This document shows positions 44,266-53,305 of a stretch of DNA of 64,000 nucleotides, one piece after another. This stretch comes from Saccharopolyspora erythraea NRRL 2338 (GTDB lineage: Bacteria; Actinomycetota; Actinomycetes; Mycobacteriales; Pseudonocardiaceae): NCBI RefSeq assembly GCF_000062885.1, contig NC_009142.1:620001-684000 (forward strand), written 5' to 3'. The position numbers and the translations under genes are program-made. Below the pieces are notes generated by a model, which was not told the origin of the DNA, made no database searches, and saw only the letters and a list, made by a program, of their open reading frames with translations. Position 1 is the stretch's first letter. Each line of letters opens with the position of its first letter.

Positions 44266-46092
44266 ATGGAGCCGGACGCGGCGTCGCGACCGACGTCGTC
44301 CCTCAGGACCCTCATCAGCAGGCTCGCGCCCTTCCGGGGCGCGCTGACCGTGGTCCTCCTCCTCGAGCTCGGCACCCGCGCCGCGGCGCTGATCCAGCCG
44401 CTGGCCGCACGCGCCGTCGTGGACGGCGTCGCGGCGCGCGCCGACCTGATGTGGCCGATCGCGGTGCTGGGTGCGGTCGCCATCATCGGCCTCTGCCTGA
44501 ACTACGCGGGCTTCTACCAGCGCGGCAAGCTGAGCGAGCGCTTCGTGCTGGGGCTGCGCAAGGCGATGGCCGGACGGATCGTCGGCGCACCCGTGTCCTA
44601 CGTCGAGTCCCGGTCAACCGCCGACCTGGTCTCGCGCGTCGGCGCCGACAGCACCCTGATCCAGCAGACGACGGTCAAGGCGCTGGTGGACCTGGTCGTC
44701 GTGCCGCTCACCGTGGTGGCGGGCATCGTGCTGATGCTGACCATCGACGTGTTCCTCGCGCTGGTGGTGATCGTCCTGCTCTCGGTCGCCGGGCTGGCCG
44801 AGGCCGGGGTGTTCCGGCGGGTTGTCGTCGACACCGAAACCGCCCAGGAGCACGTGGCCGGGCTGACCGGCGTGGTGCAGCGGGTGCTGCTGGCGTTCCG
44901 CACGGTCAAGGCGTCGCGCAGCGAGCGGCGGGAGGCCGAGTCCTTCGACCGCAACGCCGACTCGGCCTACCGGGCGAGCGTGAAGGCCGTCCGGACGGGG
45001 GCGCTGGCCGACACGGTGGCCTACGCCGCCGTCGACTTCACCTTCCTGGTGACGCTCGCGGTCGGCGTGGTGCGGGTGAGCACCGGCAGCGTCGGCGTCG
45101 GCGACCTGGTGGCGATCCTGCTCTACGTCGTCTACATCCAGGAACCGGTGGAGGCGCTGACGAACTCGGCGGGCAAGCTCTCCGAGGGCCTGGCCGCCCT
45201 GCGGCGCATCACCGAGCTCCTCGACGCGCCGCAGGAGACCGACACCGCGGCCGCCCCGGCCAGGACCGAGGTCCCGGCGGTGTCCAACGGCTCCAAGCCC
45301 CCGGCGTCGCGGCGGTCGGTGCGGTTCGACCAGGTGTGGTTCGGCTACGGCGACCAGCCGGTGCTGCGCGACGTGTCCATCGAGGCGGTGCCGGGGCTGA
45401 CGGTCCTGGTCGGGTCGTCCGGCGCGGGGAAGACCACGCTGCTCAGCCTGGCGGAGCGGTTCGTGGAACCCGAGCGGGGCGCGGTCCTGCTCGACGGAGC
45501 CGACGTCCGCGACCTCCCGCTGGCGGAGCTGCGCGGCCGCGTCGCCTACGTGCAGCAGGAAGCCCCGCTGCTCGGCGCGACCATCGGGGAGGCCGCCACC
45601 TACGGCGTGGACGACGTCGACGAGGAGCGGTTGCGGCGCATCCTGGAGTCGGTCGGCCTCCGGACGTGGATCGAGGGACTGCCGCTCGGACTGGACACCG
45701 AGGTCGGCGAGCGCGGCGTGCAGATCTCCGGCGGCCAGCGCCAGCGGCTGGCCGTGGCGCGGGCGCTGGCCCGCGACAGCGAGGTCCTGCTGCTGGACGA
45801 GGCGACCTCGCAGCTCGACCCGCTCAACGAGCAGAACCTCGTGCGGTCGCTCACGCGCGACTTCCGCGACCGCGTCGTCATCGCGGTCACGCACCGGATG
45901 CCGATGGCCTACCAGGCCGACCAGGTCATCATGCTCCGCCACGGCTCGGTCCACGCCCGCGGTACGCACGACGACCTGCTGTCGGACCCGCACTACCGGC
46001 AGCTGATCGCGTCGCCGTCGGCCGGTTCCCCGGAGCTGGCGGAGCAGCTGACCGCGTCCGGGGAGGACGGGCGGGGTGAGCCCGGTGCCTGA
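44266..46092 (+). CDS. ABC exporter (fused membrane and ATPase domains)
   Basis: A 608-aa half transporter. Residues 15-315 carry five to six membrane segments, and 345-590 the ATPase with Walker A GSSGAGKTT (from 384), signature ISGGQRQR and Walker B VLLLDEATSQLD. It should work as a homodimer and export a small molecule or lipid-like product. ATG 44266 follows ACAGGAGAAC. First gene of an eight-gene run in which each stop overlaps the next start, so it is the likely exporter of the pathway product and self-resistance factor. Confidence 0.9.
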   Translation: MEPDAASRPTSSLRTLISRLAPFRGALTVVLLLELGTRAAALIQPLAARAVVDGVAARADLMWPIAVLGAVAIIGLCLNYAGFYQRGKLSERFVLGLRKAMAGRIVGAPVSYVESRSTADLVSRVGADSTLIQQTTVKALVDLVVVPLTVVAGIVLMLTIDVFLALVVIVLLSVAGLAEAGVFRRVVVDTETAQEHVAGLTGVVQRVLLAFRTVKASRSERREAESFDRNADSAYRASVKAVRTGALADTVAYAAVDFTFLVTLAVGVVRVSTGSVGVGDLVAILLYVVYIQEPVEALTNSAGKLSEGLAALRRITELLDAPQETDTAAAPARTEVPAVSNGSKPPASRRSVRFDQVWFGYGDQPVLRDVSIEAVPGLTVLVGSSGAGKTTLLSLAERFVEPERGAVLLDGADVRDLPLAELRGRVAYVQQEAPLLGATIGEAATYGVDDVDEERLRRILESVGLRTWIEGLPLGLDTEVGERGVQISGGQRQRLAVARALARDSEVLLLDEATSQLDPLNEQNLVRSLTRDFRDRVVIAVTHRMPMAYQADQVIMLRHGSVHARGTHDDLLSDPHYRQLIASPSAGSPELAEQLTASGEDGRGEPGA

Positions 46093-46537
46093 GGACTACA
46101 CGTGGCGATCGCCGCGAGCCGGCGACGCGGGGCGCGGGGAGTCGATGATCCGGGGCGTGGCCGTGCGGGACCGGCCGACCCTGGAGAGCACGGCGGCCGA
46201 TTTCGCCGAAGCCCTCGGCGAGACCGACCTGACGAGCGACGGCTTCGGCGTCTTCCGCGGCGAGGCGCTCGTGGGCTACTCGCTTCTGCGGTCGGGGCGC
46301 GACGGCAGGTGGTACGAGGTCCAGCGATGCGTGCACGGTGAGCACCGGGGCCGCGGCCTGGGAACCGTGCTGCTCGGCTGGGGGCGCGCCCAGGCCGCGC
46401 AGCGCCGTGCGGTGGCGGGAACCGCCGGCGAGTTGCGCGTGTGGTGCCCGGACCACAGCGCGGCGCGGAAGTCGCTCGGCGAACTGCCCGGCAGGGCCGC
46501 CCGGGTGACGAGTGAGCCGCTGCTGGAGCCCCGGTGA
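46076..46537 (+). CDS. GNAT-type acetyltransferase-like protein
   Basis: A 153-aa protein with a single GNAT domain. The acetyl-CoA loop is visible in VHGEHRGRGLGTVLLGWGRA. The overall N-terminus is short (EDYTWRSPRAGDAGRGES) for this family. Overlaps the exporter by 17 bases and the next gene by four. It may acylate an amine of the product or an intermediate; the substrate is unknown. Confidence 0.75.
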   Translation: MSPVPEDYTWRSPRAGDAGRGESMIRGVAVRDRPTLESTAADFAEALGETDLTSDGFGVFRGEALVGYSLLRSGRDGRWYEVQRCVHGEHRGRGLGTVLLGWGRAQAAQRRAVAGTAGELRVWCPDHSAARKSLGELPGRAARVTSEPLLEPR

Positions 46538-49206
46538 CCGGCGGGCTGCTGGCGGCGAACTCGGTCCGCCCCTGGGCCGAGTTGGAGCGCGCCGCATGCG
46601 GAATCGCCGAGGGGCTGCGCGAGCGCGGGGTCCGGACGGCCGACCGCGTCCTGCTCTGCGGCGACAACTCGGCGGAGTACGTGCTCGTCCTGCTGGCGCT
46701 GATGCGGCTCGGGGCCTCGATCGTGCTGACCGACCACCGGCAGACGCCGCAGGAGGCGCGCCGTGCCGCGGACGTGGCCCAGGTGCGCTGGACCGTCGCC
46801 GACGCCGGTGTCGCGACCTCCGCCGGGCGGCGGCTGGAGATCACCGAGCTCGTCGAGGACCGGCCGGACGCGGGTACCGCGGAGCTGTCGCTGCGGGACT
46901 GGTACTGCCTCCCGGACGGACTCATCACGTGGTCCTCGGGCACCCGCGGTCCGGCCAAGGGCGTCGTCCGCTCCGGGAAGTCCTTCCTGGACAACGTCGA
47001 GCGGTCGCGGCGGCGGATGGGCTACCGCCCCGACGACGTGCTGATGCCGTTGCTGCCGTTCTCCCACCAGTACGGGCTGTCGATGGTGCTGCTGTGGTGG
47101 CAGGTCCGGTGCTCCCTGCTGGTGGCGCCCTACCGGCGGCTCGACCACGCGCTGGAGCTGGGCGGCCGCTGGGGGGCCACGGTGCTCGACGCGACGCCGA
47201 TGACCTACCACAGCGTGCTCAACCTCGGCGCCGGTCGCCCGGGGCTGCTGAGCGCGCTGCGCACCGTGCGGATGTGGTGCGTCGGCGGTTCTCCGCTCAG
47301 CCCCGCGCTGGCCGACCGCTTCCGCGCCGCGACCGGACGGCCGCTGCTGGACGGCTACGGCAGCACCGAGACCGGCAACATCGCCCTGGCCGCGCCCGGC
47401 GACGAGACCGGGTGCGGGCACCCGCTCGACGCGGTCGAGGTCCTGGTGCTCGACACCGGGGGCGCCGTGGCGGCGCCCGGGCGGCTCGGCGAGATCGCCG
47501 TGCAATCGCCGGACCTGACCAGCGGGTACCTCGAACCCGACGGCGGCGTCCGCCCGCTCCCGCCCGGGCCGCACCGGACCGGGGACGTCGGGTTCGTCGA
47601 CGAGGACGGCCACGTCTTCGTGCTCGGCCGTCGCGGCGCGGTGCACCGGATGGGGCACACGCTCTACCCGGATGTTCTCGCGCACAAGGCCGCCGCGTGC
47701 GGGGCGCCGGTCCACGTGCTGGCCACCGAGGACGAGCGAACCGGGTGCCAGCTCGTTTTCGTCGTCGCCGACCCGCGCCTGCGCGCCGGCGGGTACTGGC
47801 GCAGGCGGATCCAGGACGTGCTGCCTTCCTACGAGCATCCCAACCGCGTTGTCGTCGTGGAGGAAATGCCGTTGAACAGCAATGGGAAGCCCGACACCGG
47901 ACAGCTCGACCGGCTCCTGCGCGGCACCGCGTCCGGCGGGGCCTCCAGCCCGGCGGTCCCCGCCCAGACCCGTCGCGGCCCCACCCCGCGCAACGCTCGC
48001 ATCCCGTTCGCCGAGCGCCTGGACGCGCTGCGGGCGGTGGAGGACTTCCTGCGGAACGAGCGCGGCGCGGTGCTCGACGTCCTCACCGAGATCTCCCCGC
48101 TCAAGACCGCCGAGAGCGAGCTCGCCAGCTCGCTGGCCACGCTGGCCGGTGCCCGCGCCGAGGTCGAGCGCCACGGCCCGCGGCGGCTGTCCCGGCTCGC
48201 GGTCTTCATGCCGTCCAACGTGCTCTGCTACTCCTACGTGCTCTACCTGCTGGTGCCCGCGCTCTACGCGGAGCGGATCGCCTTCCGGGCCTCCGCGCAG
48301 GTCGGGGCCCCCGCGCGGCGGCTGCACGAGCTGCTCGCCCCGGTGCACGGCCTGCCGGTCCACCCGCACCAGGTGAGCCAGCGGCGCTTCGTCGACGAGC
48401 CGGTGTCGGAGGCCGACGTCGTGGTGTTCACCGGCGCCTACGACAACGCCGAGCAGATCCGGTCCCGCCTGCGCCCCGAACAGCTCATGCTGTTCTTCGG
48501 CCAGGGCGTCAACCCGTTCGTCGTCGCGTCCGGCGCCGACCTCGACCTCGCGGTGGCCGACGCGGTCCGCATCCGGATGCTCAACTCCGGGCAGGACTGC
48601 TTCGGGCCGGACGTGTTCCTGGTCGACGCGGCGGAGGCGGACCGCTTCGTCGAGCTGCTGGTGAAGCGGCTGGGCGAGCTGCGCTACGGCGACTACCGCG
48701 ACGCCGACGCCGACTACGGGCCGCTGTTCTACGACAGCGCGCTGCAGAAGGCCACCGAGTACCTGCGGCGCAACCACGAGCGGATCGTGTTCGGCGGCCG
48801 GGTCGACCTGCGCGACCGGCATCTGCACCCGACCGTGCTGGTGCGTTCGTCCAGCGACGATCTGGTGGTCGAGGAGCTGTTCTCGCCGATCTTCAACGTC
48901 GTCGTGCACCACGACCGCGAGCAGCTGCGGGCGGTGCTGCGCACGCCGTTCGTCACCGACCGGGCGATGGCGGCGATGGTCTACGGCGACGACCCGGAGA
49001 CGGTGGAGCTGCTGGCCAGGCGCCACCAGGTCTGCCACAACCGCAGCATCCTCGACGCCGAGAACGGCAACCGCCCGTTCGGCGGGCACGGGATCGTGGC
49101 GAACTACGCGGCCCACCGCGGCAGGCGGGTCGCCGAACCGCTGCTGGTCTCCAAGGCCGTCGCCGACCACCTGTCCGCGGCCTCCGACGTGATCGGTGGC
49201 CGGTGA
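46534..49206 (+). CDS. Fusion of adenylate-forming acyl ligase and aldehyde dehydrogenase
   Basis: A single 890-aa chain. Residues 1-465 are an AMP-binding ligase with SSGTRGPAKG (about 133), DGYGSTETGN (about 274), HRTGDVGFVDEDG and NSNGKPD with the catalytic Lys near 452. Residues 490-880 resemble an aldehyde dehydrogenase: the catalytic Cys 689 lies in NSGQDC and RPFGGHG is typical, but the usual Glu-Gly-Gly-Lys box is replaced by LMLFFGQGVNPFVV. No carrier or CoA-binding domain lies between. The most economical reading is activation of a carboxylic acid and its reduction to an aldehyde by the fused domain. GTG 46534. Confidence 0.85.
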   Translation: MTGGLLAANSVRPWAELERAACGIAEGLRERGVRTADRVLLCGDNSAEYVLVLLALMRLGASIVLTDHRQTPQEARRAADVAQVRWTVADAGVATSAGRRLEITELVEDRPDAGTAELSLRDWYCLPDGLITWSSGTRGPAKGVVRSGKSFLDNVERSRRRMGYRPDDVLMPLLPFSHQYGLSMVLLWWQVRCSLLVAPYRRLDHALELGGRWGATVLDATPMTYHSVLNLGAGRPGLLSALRTVRMWCVGGSPLSPALADRFRAATGRPLLDGYGSTETGNIALAAPGDETGCGHPLDAVEVLVLDTGGAVAAPGRLGEIAVQSPDLTSGYLEPDGGVRPLPPGPHRTGDVGFVDEDGHVFVLGRRGAVHRMGHTLYPDVLAHKAAACGAPVHVLATEDERTGCQLVFVVADPRLRAGGYWRRRIQDVLPSYEHPNRVVVVEEMPLNSNGKPDTGQLDRLLRGTASGGASSPAVPAQTRRGPTPRNARIPFAERLDALRAVEDFLRNERGAVLDVLTEISPLKTAESELASSLATLAGARAEVERHGPRRLSRLAVFMPSNVLCYSYVLYLLVPALYAERIAFRASAQVGAPARRLHELLAPVHGLPVHPHQVSQRRFVDEPVSEADVVVFTGAYDNAEQIRSRLRPEQLMLFFGQGVNPFVVASGADLDLAVADAVRIRMLNSGQDCFGPDVFLVDAAEADRFVELLVKRLGELRYGDYRDADADYGPLFYDSALQKATEYLRRNHERIVFGGRVDLRDRHLHPTVLVRSSSDDLVVEELFSPIFNVVVHHDREQLRAVLRTPFVTDRAMAAMVYGDDPETVELLARRHQVCHNRSILDAENGNRPFGGHGIVANYAAHRGRRVAEPLLVSKAVADHLSAASDVIGGR

Positions 49207-50885
49207 CCGTGGAAAGCTTCCCCAACGCCTGGCACGCCGTCGTGGACCACCTGCGCGAAGCCGGCGTCTCCGTCCTGTTCGGACTGCCCGGCGACGACCT
49301 CGAAGCGCTTTGCGCGCTGGAGAAGGCAGGCATGCGGATGGTGCTGTGCCGGGACCAGCGCAACGCGGTGTGCATGGCAGCCGGTTACGCGATCCAGTCC
49401 GGGCGGCCCGGAGTGTGCGTGGTGGGCAAGGGCCCGGCGGTGGCGAACGCGGTCGGCGGGCTGCTCGAGGCGCGCAGCGCCGGCGCGCCGGTGGTGGTGC
49501 TGGCCGGAGGCACGGGCACCGACCGCCGGGGCAGCGGCGCGTTCCAGGAGCTCGACCAGGTCCCGCTGGTGACGCCGGTCGTGAAGTGGGCGCACCGGAT
49601 CGACCACCCCGACCGGGTCGTGCCCGCGGTGGAGAAGGCGTTCCTGCTCGCCGGGGCGGGTGCCGCGGGCCCGGTGTACCTGGAGATCCCGGACCACCTG
49701 GCGCACGTGCCGGTCAACCGGTTCCGGGAGTGGACGCCGCCTGCCCTGGTCGGCGCGACCGCGGTGCCCGGCACCGGGCCGGCCGTCGCCGCGCTGGAGG
49801 CGAGCCGGCGTCCGGTCCTGCTGGTGGGCGGGGGAATGCGGCACCGCAACGGGGACGGGGCCGTGGAGTCCTTCGCCGACACCGCCGGTGCGGCCGTGTT
49901 CAGCACCGCGTCGGGCCGCGGCACCGCGTCGGAGGAGCACCCGCTGTTCTGCGGGCTGTCCGGGCTCTACTGCCCGGAGGCCGCCGCCGAGCTGTGGCGC
50001 ACCACGGACCTGGTGGTCGCGGTGGGCACCGCGCTGGAGGAGACCGCCACCTACGGCTGGGACGGGGCCATCGGCGCCGAAACCCCTGTCGTGCAGGTGA
50101 ATTGCGACGCGGGCGGTCTGTCGACCGAGTACGGCGGCCTCCGCGTGGTGGGCGACGGTGCCGACGTGCTGGGCGCGTGGACCCGTGCGCTGGCATCGAA
50201 GCCCCCGGACGAGTCGTGGCTGGCGGCGATCGCGCGCTGCCGCGCCGACGTGTGGGCGCACACCGAGGACCGGCTGGCGCGGATGGCGGCTGACGACGGC
50301 CTGCACGTGGCCGAGGTGCTCGCGGCGATCGACGCGGTGGCGCCGCCGTCGCGGATCCTGGTGCAGGAGAACGGACTGCAGGACATGTGGTCGTACTTCT
50401 ACCCGTACCACGTGTGCCGCACGCGCGGCGGAAGCCTGGTCCCCTCGGAGCAGACCACGCTCGGCTTCGGCGCTGCCGCCTCCGCGGGCGCCAGGCTCGC
50501 CGCGCCGGACCGCCCGGTCATCGCCTTCGTCGGCGACGGCGCGTTCGCCACCGTCCGCTCCGAGCTGCCCGCCCTGCGCCGCGAGGGCGTCGGCGTGGTC
50601 TACGTCGTGCTGCGCAACGGCGGTTACGGCTGGCTCCACGCGCAGGTCACCAGCCGGGGCCTGGACCACCGGCTGCACCCGTTCGCCGCCGACGAGGAGG
50701 AGCAGCCGGAAGGCGCGGTCGTCAGGCAGAAGTCCCAGCTCGAAGACGCGCTGCGGGACGCGCTGGCCACCTGCGAGCAAGGCGGCGGGCCGGCGATCGT
50801 CCACATCGACGTCCAGCTCACCGACACCCCGCCCGGCATCACCGGACTCGACGGAGATTTCCCCAGCCATGCCAACGAGATCTGA
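49203..50885 (+). CDS. Thiamine-diphosphate enzyme, acetolactate synthase-like
   Basis: A 560-aa three-domain enzyme. The N-terminal domain has LFGLPGDDLEALC, the C-terminal the cofactor motif GDGAFATVRSELPALRREGV...NGGYG beginning at residue 444. Family members cleave 2-oxo acids and transfer the carbon fragment, for example to an aldehyde. At the place of the catalytic Glu (usual R-H-E) the sequence reads R-D-Q with Gln 52. GTG 49203 overlaps the ligase-dehydrogenase stop, so joint use of the aldehyde is plausible. Confidence 0.88.
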   Translation: MTVESFPNAWHAVVDHLREAGVSVLFGLPGDDLEALCALEKAGMRMVLCRDQRNAVCMAAGYAIQSGRPGVCVVGKGPAVANAVGGLLEARSAGAPVVVLAGGTGTDRRGSGAFQELDQVPLVTPVVKWAHRIDHPDRVVPAVEKAFLLAGAGAAGPVYLEIPDHLAHVPVNRFREWTPPALVGATAVPGTGPAVAALEASRRPVLLVGGGMRHRNGDGAVESFADTAGAAVFSTASGRGTASEEHPLFCGLSGLYCPEAAAELWRTTDLVVAVGTALEETATYGWDGAIGAETPVVQVNCDAGGLSTEYGGLRVVGDGADVLGAWTRALASKPPDESWLAAIARCRADVWAHTEDRLARMAADDGLHVAEVLAAIDAVAPPSRILVQENGLQDMWSYFYPYHVCRTRGGSLVPSEQTTLGFGAAASAGARLAAPDRPVIAFVGDGAFATVRSELPALRREGVGVVYVVLRNGGYGWLHAQVTSRGLDHRLHPFAADEEEQPEGAVVRQKSQLEDALRDALATCEQGGGPAIVHIDVQLTDTPPGITGLDGDFPSHANEI

Positions 50886-51426
50886 CGCGGTCGTGGTCGG
50901 CACGACCGCACCGGTGCGAAGCGCGGACGCGCGTGTGGTCGGCGGCTGCGAGTCGACCGCGGCGGCGGTCACCGCGACGTTGGGGGCCGCGATCGCCACG
51001 CTGCCGGACGAGGCCGGCACGTCCGTTCCGGTGCTCGTGCTGGCCGACGCCTACAGCCGGTGGGCGGCCCGGCGCTTCGCCCGCCGCTGCGCCGACCCCG
51101 CGCGGCGGTTGCGCCCGTCGGACTCGACGGGCCTGGAAACCTCGGAGCTGCTCAGGAAGTTCGCCATCGCCAGCGGCTGGCGCGGTCCCTGCTACCTGCT
51201 GGCGGGTTCGGACGCGGCGGAGTTCCTGGAAACGGGCCGTGCTTTCGCCGCGACCGGTCCCGTGGTGCTGTGCGAAGTGGCGCCGCTGGACACCGACGCC
51301 CTCGACGACCCGGGCTGCACGGTCACCGCTGTGGTGCTGACCGGTGCGGACTCGGTGCTCGACATCCCGCAGGCGCCACCCGGCGCACTCCTGGCCGCCG
51401 CCGGATCGGCGGGTGGTCGGGGATGA
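50869..51426 (+). CDS. Ketosynthase-like half protein without catalytic Cys (185 aa)
   Basis: A 185-aa protein that looks like an N-terminal piece of a beta-ketoacyl synthase-like fold (DSTGLETSELLRKFAIASGW, GPCYLLAGSDAAEFLETGRA, VLCEVAPLDTDAL) but has no ketosynthase active-site cysteine motif. It overlaps the ThDP gene by 17 bases and the real ketosynthase by four. It may pair with the following ketosynthase like a chain-length factor; this is inference from fold hints and position. Confidence 0.6.
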   Translation: MPTRSDAVVVGTTAPVRSADARVVGGCESTAAAVTATLGAAIATLPDEAGTSVPVLVLADAYSRWAARRFARRCADPARRLRPSDSTGLETSELLRKFAIASGWRGPCYLLAGSDAAEFLETGRAFAATGPVVLCEVAPLDTDALDDPGCTVTAVVLTGADSVLDIPQAPPGALLAAAGSAGGRG

Positions 51427-52571
51427 CGGACGTGGTGATCACCGGGCTCGGCCTGGTCACGCCGTTCGGCCCGGGCGCGGGCGTGTTCTGGGAAGCCCTG
51501 CGCACCGGCCGCTGCGCGCTCGCGGCGCCCGCACGCTTCGACCTGCCGTCCGAGCACGGCGAACCGGTCGGCGAAGTACCACCGGACGCGGTCGTCGGCG
51601 TGCCGCGCAAGCGGGCGTACCTCGCCGCCGCGTTGTCGGAGGCGCTGGAGTCGGCGGGTTCGTCGGGGCTGCCCGACGACGCGCTGCTGGTGCTGGTCGG
51701 CCAGGCCCCTTGGGAGCCGGGCGACGACCCGGACTGGCACGAGTTCGTGGGTCCGGTGCAGCCGCGCGCGGCGCGCACGACGTACCTGACGCACGCGTGC
51801 GCGTCGGCCGCCTTCGGCATCGGCTTCGCCCGGGACGCCATCCGGGCGGGACTGACCGGAACCGCCGTCGTCGCGGGCGGCTCCGCGCTCAACCGCTACG
51901 AGTACGCCAGCCTGCAGGCGGTCCGCGCGATCAGCCGGTCGGCCGCGCGTCCGTTCGACCGCGCGCGGTCGGGCATCAGCATCGGCGAGGGCGGCGGAGC
52001 CGTCGTGCTCGAGGACGCGAGCCGCGCGGCCGCGCGGGGAGCCGCGACGGACGTGCTGGTCGCCGGAGCCTGCCGGCGGGTCGGTGCGGGCAAGTCGGCG
52101 GCCTCGGACGCCGGCCTGATCGAGGAGTGCGTTCGCGAGGCCCTCGCCGACGCGCGGGTGGACCGGCTCGACCACGTGCACGCGCACGCGACCGGGACGC
52201 CGCAGGGCGACCAGGCCGAGCTGGCCGCGCTCGAAGCCGTCGCCGCCGCGCTCGGCCACGACGACCTGCCGGTCAGCTCCCACAAGGGCGCGATCGGCCA
52301 TCTGCTGCACGTCTCGTGCCTGCCTGCCGTCGTCGCGGCCGTCAAGGCGTTGCGCACCGGCGAGACGCCACCCACCGCAGGGCTGGCCGACCCCGAACCC
52401 ACCAAGCGGCTGCGGCTCGCGCCCGGCCGCATCCCGGTGGACGAACCGGCCACCGCGGCCGTGACCAGCTTCGGATTCGGGAGCAACAACAGCACCGTCG
52501 TCCTCGCCAGGCGTCCCAACCAACCGGCTGGCCATCGCCGTGCCGAACCGATCGGACGACCGACATGGTGA
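51423..52571 (+). CDS. Beta-ketoacyl synthase (FabF-like)
   Basis: A 382-aa condensing enzyme. The active-site triad is Cys 126 (HACASAAF, where most have ACSS), His 255 (HAHATGTPQGD) and His 293 (KGAIGHLLH). C-terminal FGFGSNNSTVVL is typical. It would carry out a Claisen condensation; an acyl-carrier-protein gene is not visible nearby, so either a housekeeping carrier is used or CoA esters. ATG 51423 overlaps the previous stop. Confidence 0.9.
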   Translation: MTDVVITGLGLVTPFGPGAGVFWEALRTGRCALAAPARFDLPSEHGEPVGEVPPDAVVGVPRKRAYLAAALSEALESAGSSGLPDDALLVLVGQAPWEPGDDPDWHEFVGPVQPRAARTTYLTHACASAAFGIGFARDAIRAGLTGTAVVAGGSALNRYEYASLQAVRAISRSAARPFDRARSGISIGEGGGAVVLEDASRAAARGAATDVLVAGACRRVGAGKSAASDAGLIEECVREALADARVDRLDHVHAHATGTPQGDQAELAALEAVAAALGHDDLPVSSHKGAIGHLLHVSCLPAVVAAVKALRTGETPPTAGLADPEPTKRLRLAPGRIPVDEPATAAVTSFGFGSNNSTVVLARRPNQPAGHRRAEPIGRPTW

Positions 52572-53305
52572 AGTCGCTGCGCCGCTGGATCGAAGAGGAC
52601 GTCAAACCGTTCCGCGACGAGCCGGTCAGGTGGTTGTCGGAGCAGCACTTCTTCCGCGACCCGCTGCGCCCGGTCCACGCCGACCCGGACGTGTTCCTCT
52701 CACCTGCCGACGGGGTGATCCTCTACCAGGATTTCCTCGACCCGGACGAGCCGGTCGTCGACATCAAGGGCAGCCCCCACACGGTCCGCGAGGCCCTGCG
52801 CGACGACTCCTACGCCGAGCGCAGCCTGGTGATCGGCATCTTCATGTCGTTCTACGACGTGCACGTCAACCGGGTGCCCTACTCCGGTCGCCTGTCCTAC
52901 CGCGAGCTGGCCCCCATCGACACCTTCAACCGTCCGATGCTCGACGTGGAGCACGAACTGCTCGAGGAACTGCGGATCCCGGTCGGCGGTTCGGAGTACC
53001 TGCGGCACAACCAGCGCGTGGTGAACCGCATCGACGTCGGAGCGCTGCACCTGTCGTATTACGTCCTGCAAATCGCCGACTACGACGTCAACCGCATCAC
53101 GCCGTTCGTGCTCGGCCAGCAGCGAGCGGTGCTGCAGGGCACGCGGTTCTCGCAGATCCGGTTCGGCTCGCAGGTCGATCTGGTCATCCCGCTGTCCGGC
53201 GAGCACGACCTCGTCCCGCTCTGCCTGCCGGGTCAGCACGTCGAGGCAGGAGTCGACGCGCTCGTGCGCATCGACCGGAGACGGCCCGGAGAGGAGCAGC
53301 GGTGA
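52565..53305 (+). CDS. Soluble phosphatidylserine-decarboxylase-like enzyme
   Basis: A 246-aa protein of the pyruvoyl-dependent PSD family. VFLSPADGVI, FMSFYDVHVNRVPYSG and a C-terminal FGSQVDLVIP are visible. Self-cleavage before Ser 202 would create the pyruvoyl group; the usual LGST box reads FGSQ. There is no membrane segment, and in other pathways soluble PSD-like enzymes decarboxylate free amino acids. Overlaps the ketosynthase by seven bases and the next gene by four. Confidence 0.85.
   Translation: MVKSLRRWIEEDVKPFRDEPVRWLSEQHFFRDPLRPVHADPDVFLSPADGVILYQDFLDPDEPVVDIKGSPHTVREALRDDSYAERSLVIGIFMSFYDVHVNRVPYSGRLSYRELAPIDTFNRPMLDVEHELLEELRIPVGGSEYLRHNQRVVNRIDVGALHLSYYVLQIADYDVNRITPFVLGQQRAVLQGTRFSQIRFGSQVDLVIPLSGEHDLVPLCLPGQHVEAGVDALVRIDRRRPGEEQR

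Noticed and set aside
51423-52571. Ketosynthase as part of a type I or type II polyketide synthase
   Set aside because: No acyltransferase, ketoreductase or carrier-protein gene is near, and the partner is only 185 aa.
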